Source: Treponema sp.
GTDB taxonomy: Bacteria; Spirochaetota; Spirochaetia; Treponematales; Breznakiellaceae
Reading direction: 5' to 3'
Length of the DNA: 64,000 nt
Assembly (NCBI GenBank): GCA_009780855.1
Contig: WQZG01000002.1
Span: 49,350 to 113,349, forward strand
Shown here: piece after piece, positions 34,286 to 43,285 of the stretch
How positions within the stretch are numbered: position 1 is the stretch's first letter
Layout of the letters: the number at the start of each line of letters is the position of its first letter
Position numbers and translations under genes: made by a program
The notes under the pieces: generated by a model
What the model saw: only the letters and a program-made list of their open reading frames with translations
Database searches by the model: none
Told to the model about the DNA's origin: nothing

Positions 34286-34597
34286 TTAGTCATCCGAATC
34301 CAAATCTACAAGCATTTCTTCAAGGGAATTATACCACTTTGCCGGCTTCTTCCCCGTAATCATGTCCTCAACTTCCTGCATTCCCGCGATAGTTTCGGCG
34401 TTAAAAAGCTCCTGGCCCGTCTTGGGATCGCGGTGTTTGGCACAAATAGGACATTCTTCTCCCTTTTCAAACCAGGAGGTATCGGCGGCTTCATCATTAC
34501 TATTATTTTTGATGGATTTTACAAATTCCATTACTTTCGCCACACAATCCGCAGGCAGGGTTTTGATTTCCTCAATAAGCATTTCAGTATCCGACAT
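34286..34597 (-). CDS. Antitoxin-like protein of the truncated YafQ/RelE system
   Basis: A 103-residue acidic protein starting MSDTEMLIEEIKTLP with AGGAGG six bases before the ATG. The N-terminal part (IEEIKTLPADCVAKVMEFVKSI) resembles short antitoxin helices; the middle holds a C-P-I-C pair, and the C-terminus (NAETIAGMQEVEDMI and WYNSLEEMLVDLD) resembles RelB/DUF-type antitoxin tails. It lies directly before the toxin remnant in the usual antitoxin-toxin order. Neutralising function may be idle because the toxin is truncated, but it could still repress its own promoter. Confidence 0.6.
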   Translation of the reverse strand: MSDTEMLIEEIKTLPADCVAKVMEFVKSIKNNSNDEAADTSWFEKGEECPICAKHRDPKTGQELFNAETIAGMQEVEDMITGKKPAKWYNSLEEMLVDLDSDD

Positions 34598-34653
34598 CTC
34601 CGCCCTCCTCTCAGCTTTAATATAATTCTAAATCCCTATGAGGTAATAATACC

Positions 34654-35166
34654 ATGAATAGAGGCAAAATTACAGTAACCATTTCATATCTAATTTTTAC
34701 TTTTTCCTTTTTAATTTTCTCCTTCCCCCTTTCCGCCCAAACCGCCGGCGAACTCGACACGCTGCTGGGAACAAACGCCGTCAGCGTCGCCGCCGCGGCC
34801 CGCTTCGTTCTTGGCGCCGCGGATCTGCTGCCGCCCGATCTTTCAGGCGCGGCCGCGGAAAAAGCTGCCTACGATTTGGCTTTTTCAAAAGGCTGGGTAA
34901 ATAAAGATGCCGCCGGGACTGCCACCTTTAAAGACACCGCCTTCCTCATTATGCGCGCTTTTGATTTTAAGGGCGGCCTCCTGTATTCGCTGTTTCAAAA
35001 TCCCCGTTACGCGTACCGCGAAATGATCTACAACAAGATTATCCAGGGGCGTTCCGATCCGGATATGGAAGTTTCCGGTACAAGGCTTTTACAGATCCTG
35101 GGCAGCGCCCTTACATATTCAGGGGAGGATGATACCGTGCTCCTTAATACCGGAGGCGCCAATTGA
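34654..35166 (+). CDS. Secreted hypothetical protein, operon with outer-membrane protein
   Basis: A 170-residue protein with a signal peptide (about 1-28, ending PLSAQ). The mature part is rich in Ala and Leu with AAEKAAYDLAFSKGWVNK and KDTAFLIMRAFDFKGG; this alternation resembles S-layer-homology-like or small helical periplasmic proteins but I cannot place it. Its stop overlaps the TTG start of the following barrel protein by four bases, so the two are coupled and lie upstream of FecR and cyclase genes in the same direction. Function unknown. Confidence 0.7.
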   Translation: MNRGKITVTISYLIFTFSFLIFSFPLSAQTAGELDTLLGTNAVSVAAAARFVLGAADLLPPDLSGAAAEKAAYDLAFSKGWVNKDAAGTATFKDTAFLIMRAFDFKGGLLYSLFQNPRYAYREMIYNKIIQGRSDPDMEVSGTRLLQILGSALTYSGEDDTVLLNTGGAN

Positions 35167-36377
35167 GACGCATCTTCCCTTTTGCTGTACTTTTTATGGT
35201 GTGCTTTTCGCCGCTTGTGTTTGCTGTTGATTACGGCGGTTTAATAAGCGGACAATTAAATGCTGATAACTCCGGGACAGATACCATGCTGTCCGGCGAT
35301 CAGGGGAGTGTATATGGCAAAACGATCATTGCGCCATGGGTTTCCCTTCCTATTGGCGGGGTTGATTTTTACTTGTCGGCAGGTATACATGGTGATTTTG
35401 TTGACAGGTTTAATGTAATACCTGATCTGTTCCGTATGGAGTTTTCTTTTAAGCCTGTTAATCAGCTTTCAATCAGACTCGGACGTTTTAGTTGGCAGGA
35501 TCCTTCCGGTTTTATAGCGAAGGGTAATTTTGACGGAGCCGATGCACTCCTTGATCTGGGAAAAATTCAACTGAACGCGGCCGCCTTGTATACAGGTTTC
35601 CTTTACAAAGATTCTTTTGATATTAACGTGAGTCCAACCGATCAAACCGATTATAATAAAACTTTTGAATGGATTGATTTTGGCAATACTTATTTTGCTC
35701 CGCGCCGTTTTTTGACCGCTATGTATGGAAATTTTTCCGGTATCCCTTTTGAACGGGGGAACTTCCAGGCCGGCCTTATGGCTCAGTTTGATTTTTCAAA
35801 TGCAGCAGAAGCTTTTAATACACAGTATCTTGTTTTGCATTATACTTATATTTATAAAAAATTTGATTTTGCGGCATCCGGTGCTGCAGAGCTTGAAAAT
35901 ACCGCAGATGATGGATTCAAAAGCGCTTATATGTTTGCGCTTGAAGCCGGTATGCAGACCGGCTTCCTGAATCTCAAAGACAGACTGGCGGCGGGTCTCA
36001 ACTGGGCCTCCGGCGCCGGGCCGTATACGGCTGCATTCTTCCCGGTAATCAGAGAGGCTCAGGGCATGGTCCTTAAACCCTGGTTCTCCGGGATGATGAC
36101 GCTGTGGACGCAGTACAAGGCCCGTATAATACAATCGCTTTCCGCGGATTTGACCGGGCGTTATTTTATCAGAACTGATTCCGCAAGTTTTAGTGATCCC
36201 GGCCTTAATGATACCGGTTATCTTTTGGGGCTTGAATTAAGTTCAACACTGCTTTGGGTTCCTTATTCGGATCTGTCGTTTTCGCTGGCCGCGGGTATCT
36301 TCCTGCCGCAGACCGGGGATGCCATGAATGGTTCAATGCGCTGGTCTGTTGCAGCCGGTTTAATATTTTCATTCTAG
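35163..36377 (+). CDS. Putative outer-membrane beta-barrel protein
   Basis: A 404-residue protein starting at TTG 35163 with a signal peptide (RRIFPFAVLFMVCFSPLVFA). The mature protein alternates aromatic and small residues in many short strands (LSIRLGRFSWQDPSGF, LGLELSSTLLWVPYSD, LSFSLAAGIFLP) and ends in F-S-F, a terminal aromatic typical of outer-membrane barrels. No plug or substrate motif is recognised. It overlaps the preceding gene and is eleven bases before the FecR gene, so this is one transcript with the CHASE2 cyclase. It could be a porin feeding the sensory system. Confidence 0.72.
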   Translation: MRRIFPFAVLFMVCFSPLVFAVDYGGLISGQLNADNSGTDTMLSGDQGSVYGKTIIAPWVSLPIGGVDFYLSAGIHGDFVDRFNVIPDLFRMEFSFKPVNQLSIRLGRFSWQDPSGFIAKGNFDGADALLDLGKIQLNAAALYTGFLYKDSFDINVSPTDQTDYNKTFEWIDFGNTYFAPRRFLTAMYGNFSGIPFERGNFQAGLMAQFDFSNAAEAFNTQYLVLHYTYIYKKFDFAASGAAELENTADDGFKSAYMFALEAGMQTGFLNLKDRLAAGLNWASGAGPYTAAFFPVIREAQGMVLKPWFSGMMTLWTQYKARIIQSLSADLTGRYFIRTDSASFSDPGLNDTGYLLGLELSSTLLWVPYSDLSFSLAAGIFLPQTGDAMNGSMRWSVAAGLIFSF

Positions 36378-36388
36378 GAGAATAGAAC

Positions 36389-37066
36389 TTGAAAAATATT
36401 CCAAAAGTTTTATTGATCTTTTTTCTTGTTGTACCGTATGTTACTGCCCAGAAAACAACTCAGCAGGCAACGATTCGGGAATTGGTAGGAACTGTTGAAT
36501 ATAAAACAAATAATAATGCCGCATGGGAAAAGGCAAAAGCAGGCATTATTCTCAACGGAGACACTATTATTTCTACAGGTTTCAAAAGCATAGCTGTTCT
36601 TGCCGTAGGAAACTCCCTTGTCACAGTAAAACCCCTTACCCGGCTGAGCATTACGGAGCTCTCGCGGGTTCAGGATGCCGAAACTGTTGAACTTAACCTT
36701 ACCGCCGGCCGTATTCATGCTGAAGTTCAGCCTCCGGCCGGAGGAAAAACCGATTTTACCGTCCACAGTTCCTCGGCAACCGCTTCTGTCCGCGGTACAG
36801 TTTTTGATTTTGATACTCTTAACCTGATGGTAGCAGAAGGGACAGTTAATTTTACAGGCGCTTCCGGCGTACCGGTTGTAATTGATGCCGGGCGGGCCAG
36901 TTTTGTCAACGAGAGTTCCGGACGCGCCGCTCCGCCGGAAGAAACCGCCGCTGTTGACCTGGCGCCTCCGCTTCCCACCACTACAACAGATGTCTTGCCC
37001 CCGGTCTTTACTCAGCCTGCGGCTGCGGGAAAAACTGTTGATTTATCTATTATAGTTAAGTTCTAA
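36389..37066 (+). CDS. FecR-domain periplasmic protein
   Basis: A 225-residue exported protein starting at TTG 36389 with AGGAGA upstream and a signal peptide (KNIPKVLLIFFLVVPYVTA). The FecR domain spans about 28-155: LVGTVEYKTNNNAAWEKA, LNGDTIISTGFKSIAVL, LTAGRIHAEVQP and SATASVRGTVFDFD. A proline/alanine-rich tail ends in VDLSIIVKF. In spirochaetes FecR-domain genes often precede a CHASE2 cyclase, as here with five bases between. It probably senses or scaffolds something in the periplasm for the cyclase; no sigma factor is present. Confidence 0.87.
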   Translation: MKNIPKVLLIFFLVVPYVTAQKTTQQATIRELVGTVEYKTNNNAAWEKAKAGIILNGDTIISTGFKSIAVLAVGNSLVTVKPLTRLSITELSRVQDAETVELNLTAGRIHAEVQPPAGGKTDFTVHSSSATASVRGTVFDFDTLNLMVAEGTVNFTGASGVPVVIDAGRASFVNESSGRAAPPEETAAVDLAPPLPTTTTDVLPPVFTQPAAAGKTVDLSIIVKF

Positions 37067-37071
37067 CCGCA

Positions 37072-39804
37072 ATGAAAAAATTCCGCCAGGGCGCTTTAAT
37101 CGGCATAATATCGGCCTTGCTCTTTGCGCTGCTCGGGTTAACCGGAATTTTTTCTTCTCTGGAAAGCCAGCTCTACGATTTTTGCCTTGGATACAGGCCC
37201 AAACGGGAACGTTCGGACAAAATAGTTTTTTTGGATGTTGATAACGAAGCGATAGCCCTCAACGGCGTTTTTCCCTGGCCCCGCTCGATAATGGCGGACG
37301 GTCTTTTGCGGCTCAAGGAGTTCGGCGCGGGCAGGGTTATCTTCGATATTGAATATGTTGATAAAGGCCCCCAGGGAGTTGATCCGGTTTCCCTTGGGTA
37401 TCTGCCCGACGATTTTTCAAAAACTTTCACGGATATTGACAGCAGTATGGAGGACCTAATAAATGCCCTGCAAAGCGGTCAATTCAGCATATCTGAGGTG
37501 TCGCAGTCCCTGTCCGATTACATTAACAATGAGCGGGAAGATCTCCTTAACAGGGCGCTGGGCATAGCCAGAAATAATGATGAATATCTGGCGCAGGCGT
37601 CTTCATTGTACGGCAACTCCTGGGTAACCCTGAACATACGGAATAATCCGCTTGAGGGCGAACAGGCGTCCCGCCGGACAATGGCCCAGGATCTTTTTTC
37701 GTACCCGGTCAAGGCCGCAGCCAATGTTTACAAAGAACCTGTTGTTGATATACTTCCGCCCATTCCTTCTTTTGCCAAAGCGGCCAGGGGCGCCGGGTTT
37801 ACACGCGCTTTTGTGGATAAGGACGGAGTAAGGCGGCGGATTGATTTAGCCAGGGAATTCAACGGCTACTGGTACCTTCAGGTTGCATTTGCGCCATTAG
37901 TAAATTACCTGGGTAATCCCGGGTTGGAACTCGATAAAAATAAACTTGTTATGCACGGCGCTGTGTTTCCGTCTGATAAAGAAAATTCAGACAGTGAGAA
38001 ACCCAAAGATATTACAATTCCGCTTGACAATAACAGCCGTATGCTCCTTGATTGGCCTGCCGCCGATTTCAAGGATAGTTTTACCCATTTTTCTTTTGCG
38101 GCTTTTTCCAATCTGGAATTGCTGCAGGCCGGTATCGGACGTTATGTGTCGGATTTGTGTTCATCCGGAAGTTTGCTTGAGTTTACTTCCAGAGACAAAA
38201 CCCTGGAAGAAGCGCCAAGCCTCCTTTACCGGATCGATGAACAGCTTACCGCCGCCAATGAACAGCGGGAGCTTGCCGTTGCCCAAAATTCCGACGAAGC
38301 TTTTGCGCAATATTTGTCTCTGCGCAGCGAAGGCTGGAGACTCCTGCACCAGTTCAAGGATTTGGATTTTTCTTCGAAAGTAAGCGCGTTAAATGACTCG
38401 CTGATCCGCCGTTTCCCCGATCAGGCTGCCCAGATTCGCAGTGAAAGCGCTTACCTAAGGGACATCTGTGATATCCTGATAAAATCCCTGGATAATTTTG
38501 ATTCAATCCAGAATAGTCTGAGCAGCGCGGTTAACGGCAAATTCTGCATAGTTGGTCAGACCGACGCCGGTACTACCGATATCGGGGTAAACCCTTTCCA
38601 TAACGAATACGTCAATGTCGGGACAGAAGGCGTTGTGCTGGATACAATTCTTTCGCAATCTTTTATTACATGGCTGTCTTCCTGGTGGAGCGCTTTTTTT
38701 TGCTTAATCGTGCCCGTTTTGATTTTTGCTTTTACGCCCTTCGCGCCGGGCCTTAGAACTTTTTTTGGTTTGCTTGCGGGTCTGCTTCTGCTTACAGGCG
38801 CCTTCCTCCTGTTCCGCTTTTTGGGTGTTTTTATTAACCCGATCCCGGCTGTTTTTTCCCTTGCCGCCGCTATTGCGGCGCGCGAAATTATCGCCTATAT
38901 TGATTCGGATCGGGAAAGACAGTTTGTCCGCAAAGCTTTTACAACTTATGTATCCGGCGACGTGGTTGAGCAGATAATCAGCAATCCTTCAAGTCTCCAC
39001 CTTGGCGGCATCCAGCGGCACATGAGCGTTATGTTTACCGACATACGCAATTTTTCCACCATCGCCGAACGCCTGGACCCCGAGGCTTTGGTTCTTTTGC
39101 TCAACCGTTATCTTACAACGATGAGCGATCTCATCCTCAATGAAAAAGGGACTATCGATAAATACGTGGGAGACGCCATTGTCGCGTTTTTTGGAGCGCC
39201 CCTTGAATTACCCGACCACGCCAGCCGCGCATGTTCTTCTGCAATCGCCATCAAACGAGCGGAAACAGAACTCAATAAAAAGCTGATGGAACAAAACCTT
39301 GCTTTTGCCCCGTTATTGACCCGGATTGGAGTCAATACCGGCAGTATGGCCGCAGGCAACATGGGTACCGAAAATAAAATGAACTATACGATAATGGGGA
39401 ATTCCGTAAATATCGCCGCGCGGCTGGAAGGCGTAAACAAATATTACGGGACATGGGTACTTACGACACAAGAGACACTTGCAGAAACAGGCAATAAATT
39501 TTTATCCCGCAGGCTCGACAAAGTCCGTGTAGTAGGCATCAATGAACCCATACAGCTCTACGAACTGCTTGAAACCAGGGAAGCCGCCGCCGATTGGCAA
39601 AAAGAAACAGTCAGTTGTTTTGAAATAGCCCTTAATTTTTTTATAAAACAGGATTGGATAAACGCCTCCGAAGCTTTTCAGTCCATACTTGATTTTAACC
39701 CAAATGACGGACCTTCCCGTCTCTACCTTGAACGCAGCAAAGAATATTTAAAAACACCGCCCTCTTATAAGTGGGACGGTATTATTAACCTGGAAAGTAA
39801 ATAG
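37072..39804 (+). CDS. CHASE2-domain class III adenylate/guanylate cyclase
   Basis: A 910-residue membrane receptor. One N-terminal membrane helix (about 8-27) precedes an extracytoplasmic CHASE2 sensor (about 30-500, LESQLYDFCLGYRPKR, IVFLDVDNEAIALNG, PWPRSIMADG, AGFTRAFVDKDGVRRR). Three hydrophobic segments follow (about 530-610). The class III cyclase domain starts about 640; the first metal aspartate is in FTDIRNFS (about 655), the second in KYVGDAIVAFFGAP (about 697-710), with NIAARLEGVNKYYG later. The lysine in D-K-Y-V-G-D suits ATP, so cAMP is the likely product. A C-terminal stretch (about 845-905) looks TPR-like. Last gene of the FecR operon. Confidence 0.92.
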   Translation: MKKFRQGALIGIISALLFALLGLTGIFSSLESQLYDFCLGYRPKRERSDKIVFLDVDNEAIALNGVFPWPRSIMADGLLRLKEFGAGRVIFDIEYVDKGPQGVDPVSLGYLPDDFSKTFTDIDSSMEDLINALQSGQFSISEVSQSLSDYINNEREDLLNRALGIARNNDEYLAQASSLYGNSWVTLNIRNNPLEGEQASRRTMAQDLFSYPVKAAANVYKEPVVDILPPIPSFAKAARGAGFTRAFVDKDGVRRRIDLAREFNGYWYLQVAFAPLVNYLGNPGLELDKNKLVMHGAVFPSDKENSDSEKPKDITIPLDNNSRMLLDWPAADFKDSFTHFSFAAFSNLELLQAGIGRYVSDLCSSGSLLEFTSRDKTLEEAPSLLYRIDEQLTAANEQRELAVAQNSDEAFAQYLSLRSEGWRLLHQFKDLDFSSKVSALNDSLIRRFPDQAAQIRSESAYLRDICDILIKSLDNFDSIQNSLSSAVNGKFCIVGQTDAGTTDIGVNPFHNEYVNVGTEGVVLDTILSQSFITWLSSWWSAFFCLIVPVLIFAFTPFAPGLRTFFGLLAGLLLLTGAFLLFRFLGVFINPIPAVFSLAAAIAAREIIAYIDSDRERQFVRKAFTTYVSGDVVEQIISNPSSLHLGGIQRHMSVMFTDIRNFSTIAERLDPEALVLLLNRYLTTMSDLILNEKGTIDKYVGDAIVAFFGAPLELPDHASRACSSAIAIKRAETELNKKLMEQNLAFAPLLTRIGVNTGSMAAGNMGTENKMNYTIMGNSVNIAARLEGVNKYYGTWVLTTQETLAETGNKFLSRRLDKVRVVGINEPIQLYELLETREAAADWQKETVSCFEIALNFFIKQDWINASEAFQSILDFNPNDGPSRLYLERSKEYLKTPPSYKWDGIINLESK

Positions 39805-39982
39805 CGTTCATTTTTGAAAAACCGTGTAAATGGAAAAATTTATCCGATTTATTCTTGATACTTTTCAATTTTTTCGATATATTTATTAATATTAAGTTAT
39901 TTTTTATAAAGTCATTTAAAACTCATCAATTTTAAAAAATAAAAAATTATATATTTAATATTTATACTATAAGGAGAAAATA

Positions 39983-42070
39983 GTGGGTTCCAGCTCTCTT
40001 ACGCCTGTTATACGTATTGATGAAGATAAATGTACCAATTGCTACACCTGTATCAGCGCCTGTCCCGTAAAATTCTGTATGGATGGTTCCGGAGAAAAGC
40101 TGACGATAAATCCCAATCTCTGCATAGGCTGCGGTAACTGTATCGCTGCATGTACGCACGAGGCAAGGCTTCCCATGGATGATACACAGCGTTTTTTTGA
40201 AGACCTGGACAGGGGAGAGAAAATGATCGCCATTGCGGCTCCTGCGGTTGCGTCGGTTTTCCCGGGGAAGTTCCTTAGACTTAACGGCTATTTAAAGTCC
40301 ATAGGCGTTGAAACTGTATTTGACGTTAGCTTCGGCGCGGAACTTACGGTTCTTTCCTACATCAATTATATTAAAGCAAAAAATCCCCGTACCGTAATCG
40401 CCCAGCCTTGTCCTGCCATTGTCACCTTTTTGGAAATCTACTTCCCCGCGTTGCTGCCGTATCTTGCGCCCGCGCAAAGTCCCATGCTTCATGCCGTTAA
40501 AATGATCCGTGAGTATTATCCGCAGTATAAAAATTACCGGATCGCGGTCATTTCTCCCTGTGTCGCAAAGCGGCGTGAATTTGACGAGACTGCTCTGGCG
40601 GATTATAACGTTACAATGCTTGCCCTTAAAAACCGGCTCGAAGAGAAAAAGATCGATCTCTTAAAGTTTCCGGAACTAAAGTATTCCGGCGGCGAGGCGG
40701 AACGGGCGGTTCAGTTTTCATCTCCGGGCGGCCTTCTGGATACTGCCGAGCGTTTTTTGCCGGGTATAAGAAGGCGGACACGCAAAATCGAAGGCGTCCA
40801 TACCATTTACCCCTACCTTACGGAAGTCAATGAACTGTTAAACAGGCAGGGCATAACGCTGCCCCTGCTGGTGGACTGTCTCAATTGCGAGAAGGGCTGC
40901 AACGGAGGCCCAGGAACAGGCAACAATAAAAAGCCTGTCGACGAACTTGAAACACCGATCCAGCGCCGCAGCGCGGAGCTGGAAAAACAATACAATCCCA
41001 AACAACTGGAAAGACTGTATGTAAAATACCACAAGGCTTTAAGCCAATACTGGAAGGAAGGTCTTTACCTGCGAAAATACACGGATCTGTCAGATAATAA
41101 TAAACTAAGACAACCCAATGAAAAAGAAATTACCGGTATCTTTCACAGTATGGGCAAGTACACTCCCGGCGATATATATAATTGTACAAGCTGCGGGTAC
41201 GGGAGCTGCAATTCAATGGCTTATGCAGTTTACAATAAACTCAACACGCCTCAAAACTGCGCCCACTATAACCTTTCCCAGTTAACAGAAGAAAAAAAGA
41301 ACACCGCCGATCTCGACCGCAAGCTCAAGGAGCATATTGATTTGGCTTTTGACCTTATAGAAAAGATCAACGGCATTGTCAATAATCTGGATACCCTGGT
41401 TAACTCGCAGGCCGACGCCATAGAGGCTTCCTCGATAGTTACAGAAAGAATGGTGAACGCCATAAAAAACACTTCCGCGGTTTCATCCCAAAAGCAGGAA
41501 TCCATCAGGAATCTGATGGATAACACCGCCAAAAGCAAGGAATCCATGCAGGAAACGATTCAGTCTGTCGAAGGAATTTCCCGGTCAGTGGATGATATTG
41601 CCTCGGCAATCAAAATCATCAGCGCCATCGCGGCCAACACCAGGCTCCTTGCAATGAACGCAGCCATTGAGGCTGCTCACGCCGGAGAAGCAGGCAAAGG
41701 CTTTGCCGTGGTCGCCGAAGAAATTAGGCGCCTTTCCGAAACAACCCGGACAAATTCCGGCAATATATCCCAGACTTTGTCCAACATTATAAAAGGTATC
41801 ACAGTAACATCAGGCTGTTCCGGGGAGACCGACAATATGATTGCCGGCATGGCCGATGAGATCCATAGTTTTGCCGAAACCATGTCAAACCTTATCGATA
41901 CCTTTGCCGAACTTTCAAAAGAAAGCTCCAATATTACAGGTTCTCTGGGAAGCCTGCGTGAATGCAGCAGCGCCGTCAAAACAGGGTATACAGAAATGTT
42001 TTCCATGACAGACAAACTCCGGACAGCCATGGAAGCTTTGTCCCAGGCTTCGGAGGAAACGGTAAAATAA
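39983..42070 (+). CDS. Sensory [FeFe]-hydrogenase-like protein with methyl-accepting signalling domain
   Basis: A 695-residue cytoplasmic protein starting at GTG 39983 (AAGGAGA upstream). Two ferredoxin [4Fe-4S] sites: C17/C20/C23/C27 and C47/C50/C53/C57. The hydrogenase domain (about 80-310) has the H-cluster cysteines C143 (QPCPAIV), C193 (SPCVAK), C302 and C306 (NCEKGCNGG), but the proton-relay cysteine before C143 is P142. A further Fe-S module has C401, C404, C409 and C426. From about 430 to the end is an MCP signalling coiled coil (NAAIEAAHAGEAGKGFAVVAEE hairpin region near 555-580). No membrane segment. This fits H2-sensing hydrogenases that signal to chemotaxis rather than turning over H2 quickly. 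Confidence 0.9.
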   Translation: MGSSSLTPVIRIDEDKCTNCYTCISACPVKFCMDGSGEKLTINPNLCIGCGNCIAACTHEARLPMDDTQRFFEDLDRGEKMIAIAAPAVASVFPGKFLRLNGYLKSIGVETVFDVSFGAELTVLSYINYIKAKNPRTVIAQPCPAIVTFLEIYFPALLPYLAPAQSPMLHAVKMIREYYPQYKNYRIAVISPCVAKRREFDETALADYNVTMLALKNRLEEKKIDLLKFPELKYSGGEAERAVQFSSPGGLLDTAERFLPGIRRRTRKIEGVHTIYPYLTEVNELLNRQGITLPLLVDCLNCEKGCNGGPGTGNNKKPVDELETPIQRRSAELEKQYNPKQLERLYVKYHKALSQYWKEGLYLRKYTDLSDNNKLRQPNEKEITGIFHSMGKYTPGDIYNCTSCGYGSCNSMAYAVYNKLNTPQNCAHYNLSQLTEEKKNTADLDRKLKEHIDLAFDLIEKINGIVNNLDTLVNSQADAIEASSIVTERMVNAIKNTSAVSSQKQESIRNLMDNTAKSKESMQETIQSVEGISRSVDDIASAIKIISAIAANTRLLAMNAAIEAAHAGEAGKGFAVVAEEIRRLSETTRTNSGNISQTLSNIIKGITVTSGCSGETDNMIAGMADEIHSFAETMSNLIDTFAELSKESSNITGSLGSLRECSSAVKTGYTEMFSMTDKLRTAMEALSQASEETVK

Positions 42071-42073
42071 GGC

Positions 42074-43276
42074 CTAAACCTTTGCCGCCCTGTTAAGCAG
42101 AATCATATCCGCCAGTACCAGCGCTGCCATTGCTTCAACCACCGGCACCGCGCGGCCTGCCAGACAGACATCGTGGCGGCCCCGGATTATCAGTTCCTGC
42201 AGGTCACCGTTGATATCACAGGTTGTCTGTGTTTTTGATATTGAAGGTATCGGCTTAAAAGCCGCGCTGAATTCCAGGGGCATGCTGTTGGACATTCCTC
42301 CAAGGATTCCTCCGCTGCGGTTAGCCGCAAAAGCCGGCCCGTTTTGTGCGCCGGGAGCAGCAGCCGCGCTGCCGCCTGGAACCGCGTCGCCTGGAACCGC
42401 GCCGCCTGGAACCGCGCCGCCTGGAACTGCGCCGCCTGGAACTGCGCTGATTACCGCAGACGCGCCGCGGACCGGGCTGTCGTTCTGCAGAGAACCCAGG
42501 CTCTGTGCCGCGGCGAAACCGCTGCCGAACTCTATCCCTTTGACCGCTCCCAGCGACATTATGGCCGCTGCCATACGGGCGTCCAGTTTATCAAAGACCG
42601 GTTCGCCCAGACCCGCAGGCATTCCGGTTACCCTGCACGATATTACGCAGCCGGCGCTGTCGCCGTCCAGTTTTATTTTTTCCAGCTTTTCCAGGGCCTG
42701 TTCCGCCTGCGCCCTGTTGGGGATCCTTAACGGGTTTTTTTCAATTTCGTCCCGGTCAAATCCGGCTTCATCCGGGCGGCTAAAAACCAGCCCTGCCGCC
42801 GCCGATGTCCAGGCGTTTATTTCAATGCCGTATTCACGCAAAAAAACTTGGGCGACAGCGCCTGCCGCCACACGGCCCACAGTTTCCCTGCCGGAGCTGC
42901 GGCCGCCGCCTCTGTGATCCCGGATGCCGTACTTGGCTTCCCAGGTCCAATCCGCGTGCCCTGGTCTGTAAAGGTCTCTTAAATTTTCGTAGTCGCCGGA
43001 TTTTTGGTCTGTATTGCGTACAAGAATTGCGATGGGAGTTCCCAGGGTTTTGCCTTCAAAAACACCGGACAGGATTTCCGGTTCATCTGCTTCGCTGCGG
43101 CTTGTCGATACTGTTGAATTCGGGTTAGGGCGGCGTCTGCCCAGTTCTTTTCGTATGTCTTCAATATCCAGCCGCAGACCCGCCGGACAGCCGTCAACCA
43201 CACAGCCGCAGGCGGGTCCGTGGGATTCGCCGAAAGTTGTTATTCTGAATAATTCACCAAAACTGCTGCCGGCCAT
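42074..43276 (-). CDS. aroC: Chorismate synthase with repeat insertion
   Basis: Converts EPSP to chorismate with reduced FMN, the last shared step of aromatic synthesis. Family signatures are present: GESHGPACGCVVDGCPAG (about 17-34), GRRRPNPNSTVSTSRSE, RPGHADWTWEAKYG with the second active-site histidine, HRGGGRSSGRETVGRVAAG, and NRSGGILGGMSN. Between GSLQND and NRSGG, where most enzymes have a short loop, it carries (V-P-G-G-A)5 plus an Ala/Gly-rich piece, encoded by a 15-bp minisatellite. The loop is near the active-site face, so effects on activity are possible. Start is ATG at 43276; the sugar kinase gene ends nine bases upstream. Confidence 0.94.
   Translation of the reverse strand: MAGSSFGELFRITTFGESHGPACGCVVDGCPAGLRLDIEDIRKELGRRRPNPNSTVSTSRSEADEPEILSGVFEGKTLGTPIAILVRNTDQKSGDYENLRDLYRPGHADWTWEAKYGIRDHRGGGRSSGRETVGRVAAGAVAQVFLREYGIEINAWTSAAAGLVFSRPDEAGFDRDEIEKNPLRIPNRAQAEQALEKLEKIKLDGDSAGCVISCRVTGMPAGLGEPVFDKLDARMAAAIMSLGAVKGIEFGSGFAAAQSLGSLQNDSPVRGASAVISAVPGGAVPGGAVPGGAVPGDAVPGGSAAAAPGAQNGPAFAANRSGGILGGMSNSMPLEFSAAFKPIPSISKTQTTCDINGDLQELIIRGRHDVCLAGRAVPVVEAMAALVLADMILLNRAAKV
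42371..42445 (-). repeat. 15-bp minisatellite (5 copies) in aroC
   Basis: The unit GCCGCCTGGAACCGC (plus strand) is present five times in tandem with at most two changed bases, encoding V-P-G-G-A on the minus strand. As the unit is a multiple of three, copy changes preserve the frame. Confidence 0.9.
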
Positions 43277-43285
43277 TATAACTGT

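Noticed and set aside
34148..34657. 169-codon plus-strand frame over the antitoxin region
   Set aside because: It is antisense to the antitoxin and the toxin remnant, both of which have family motifs and a ribosome site.
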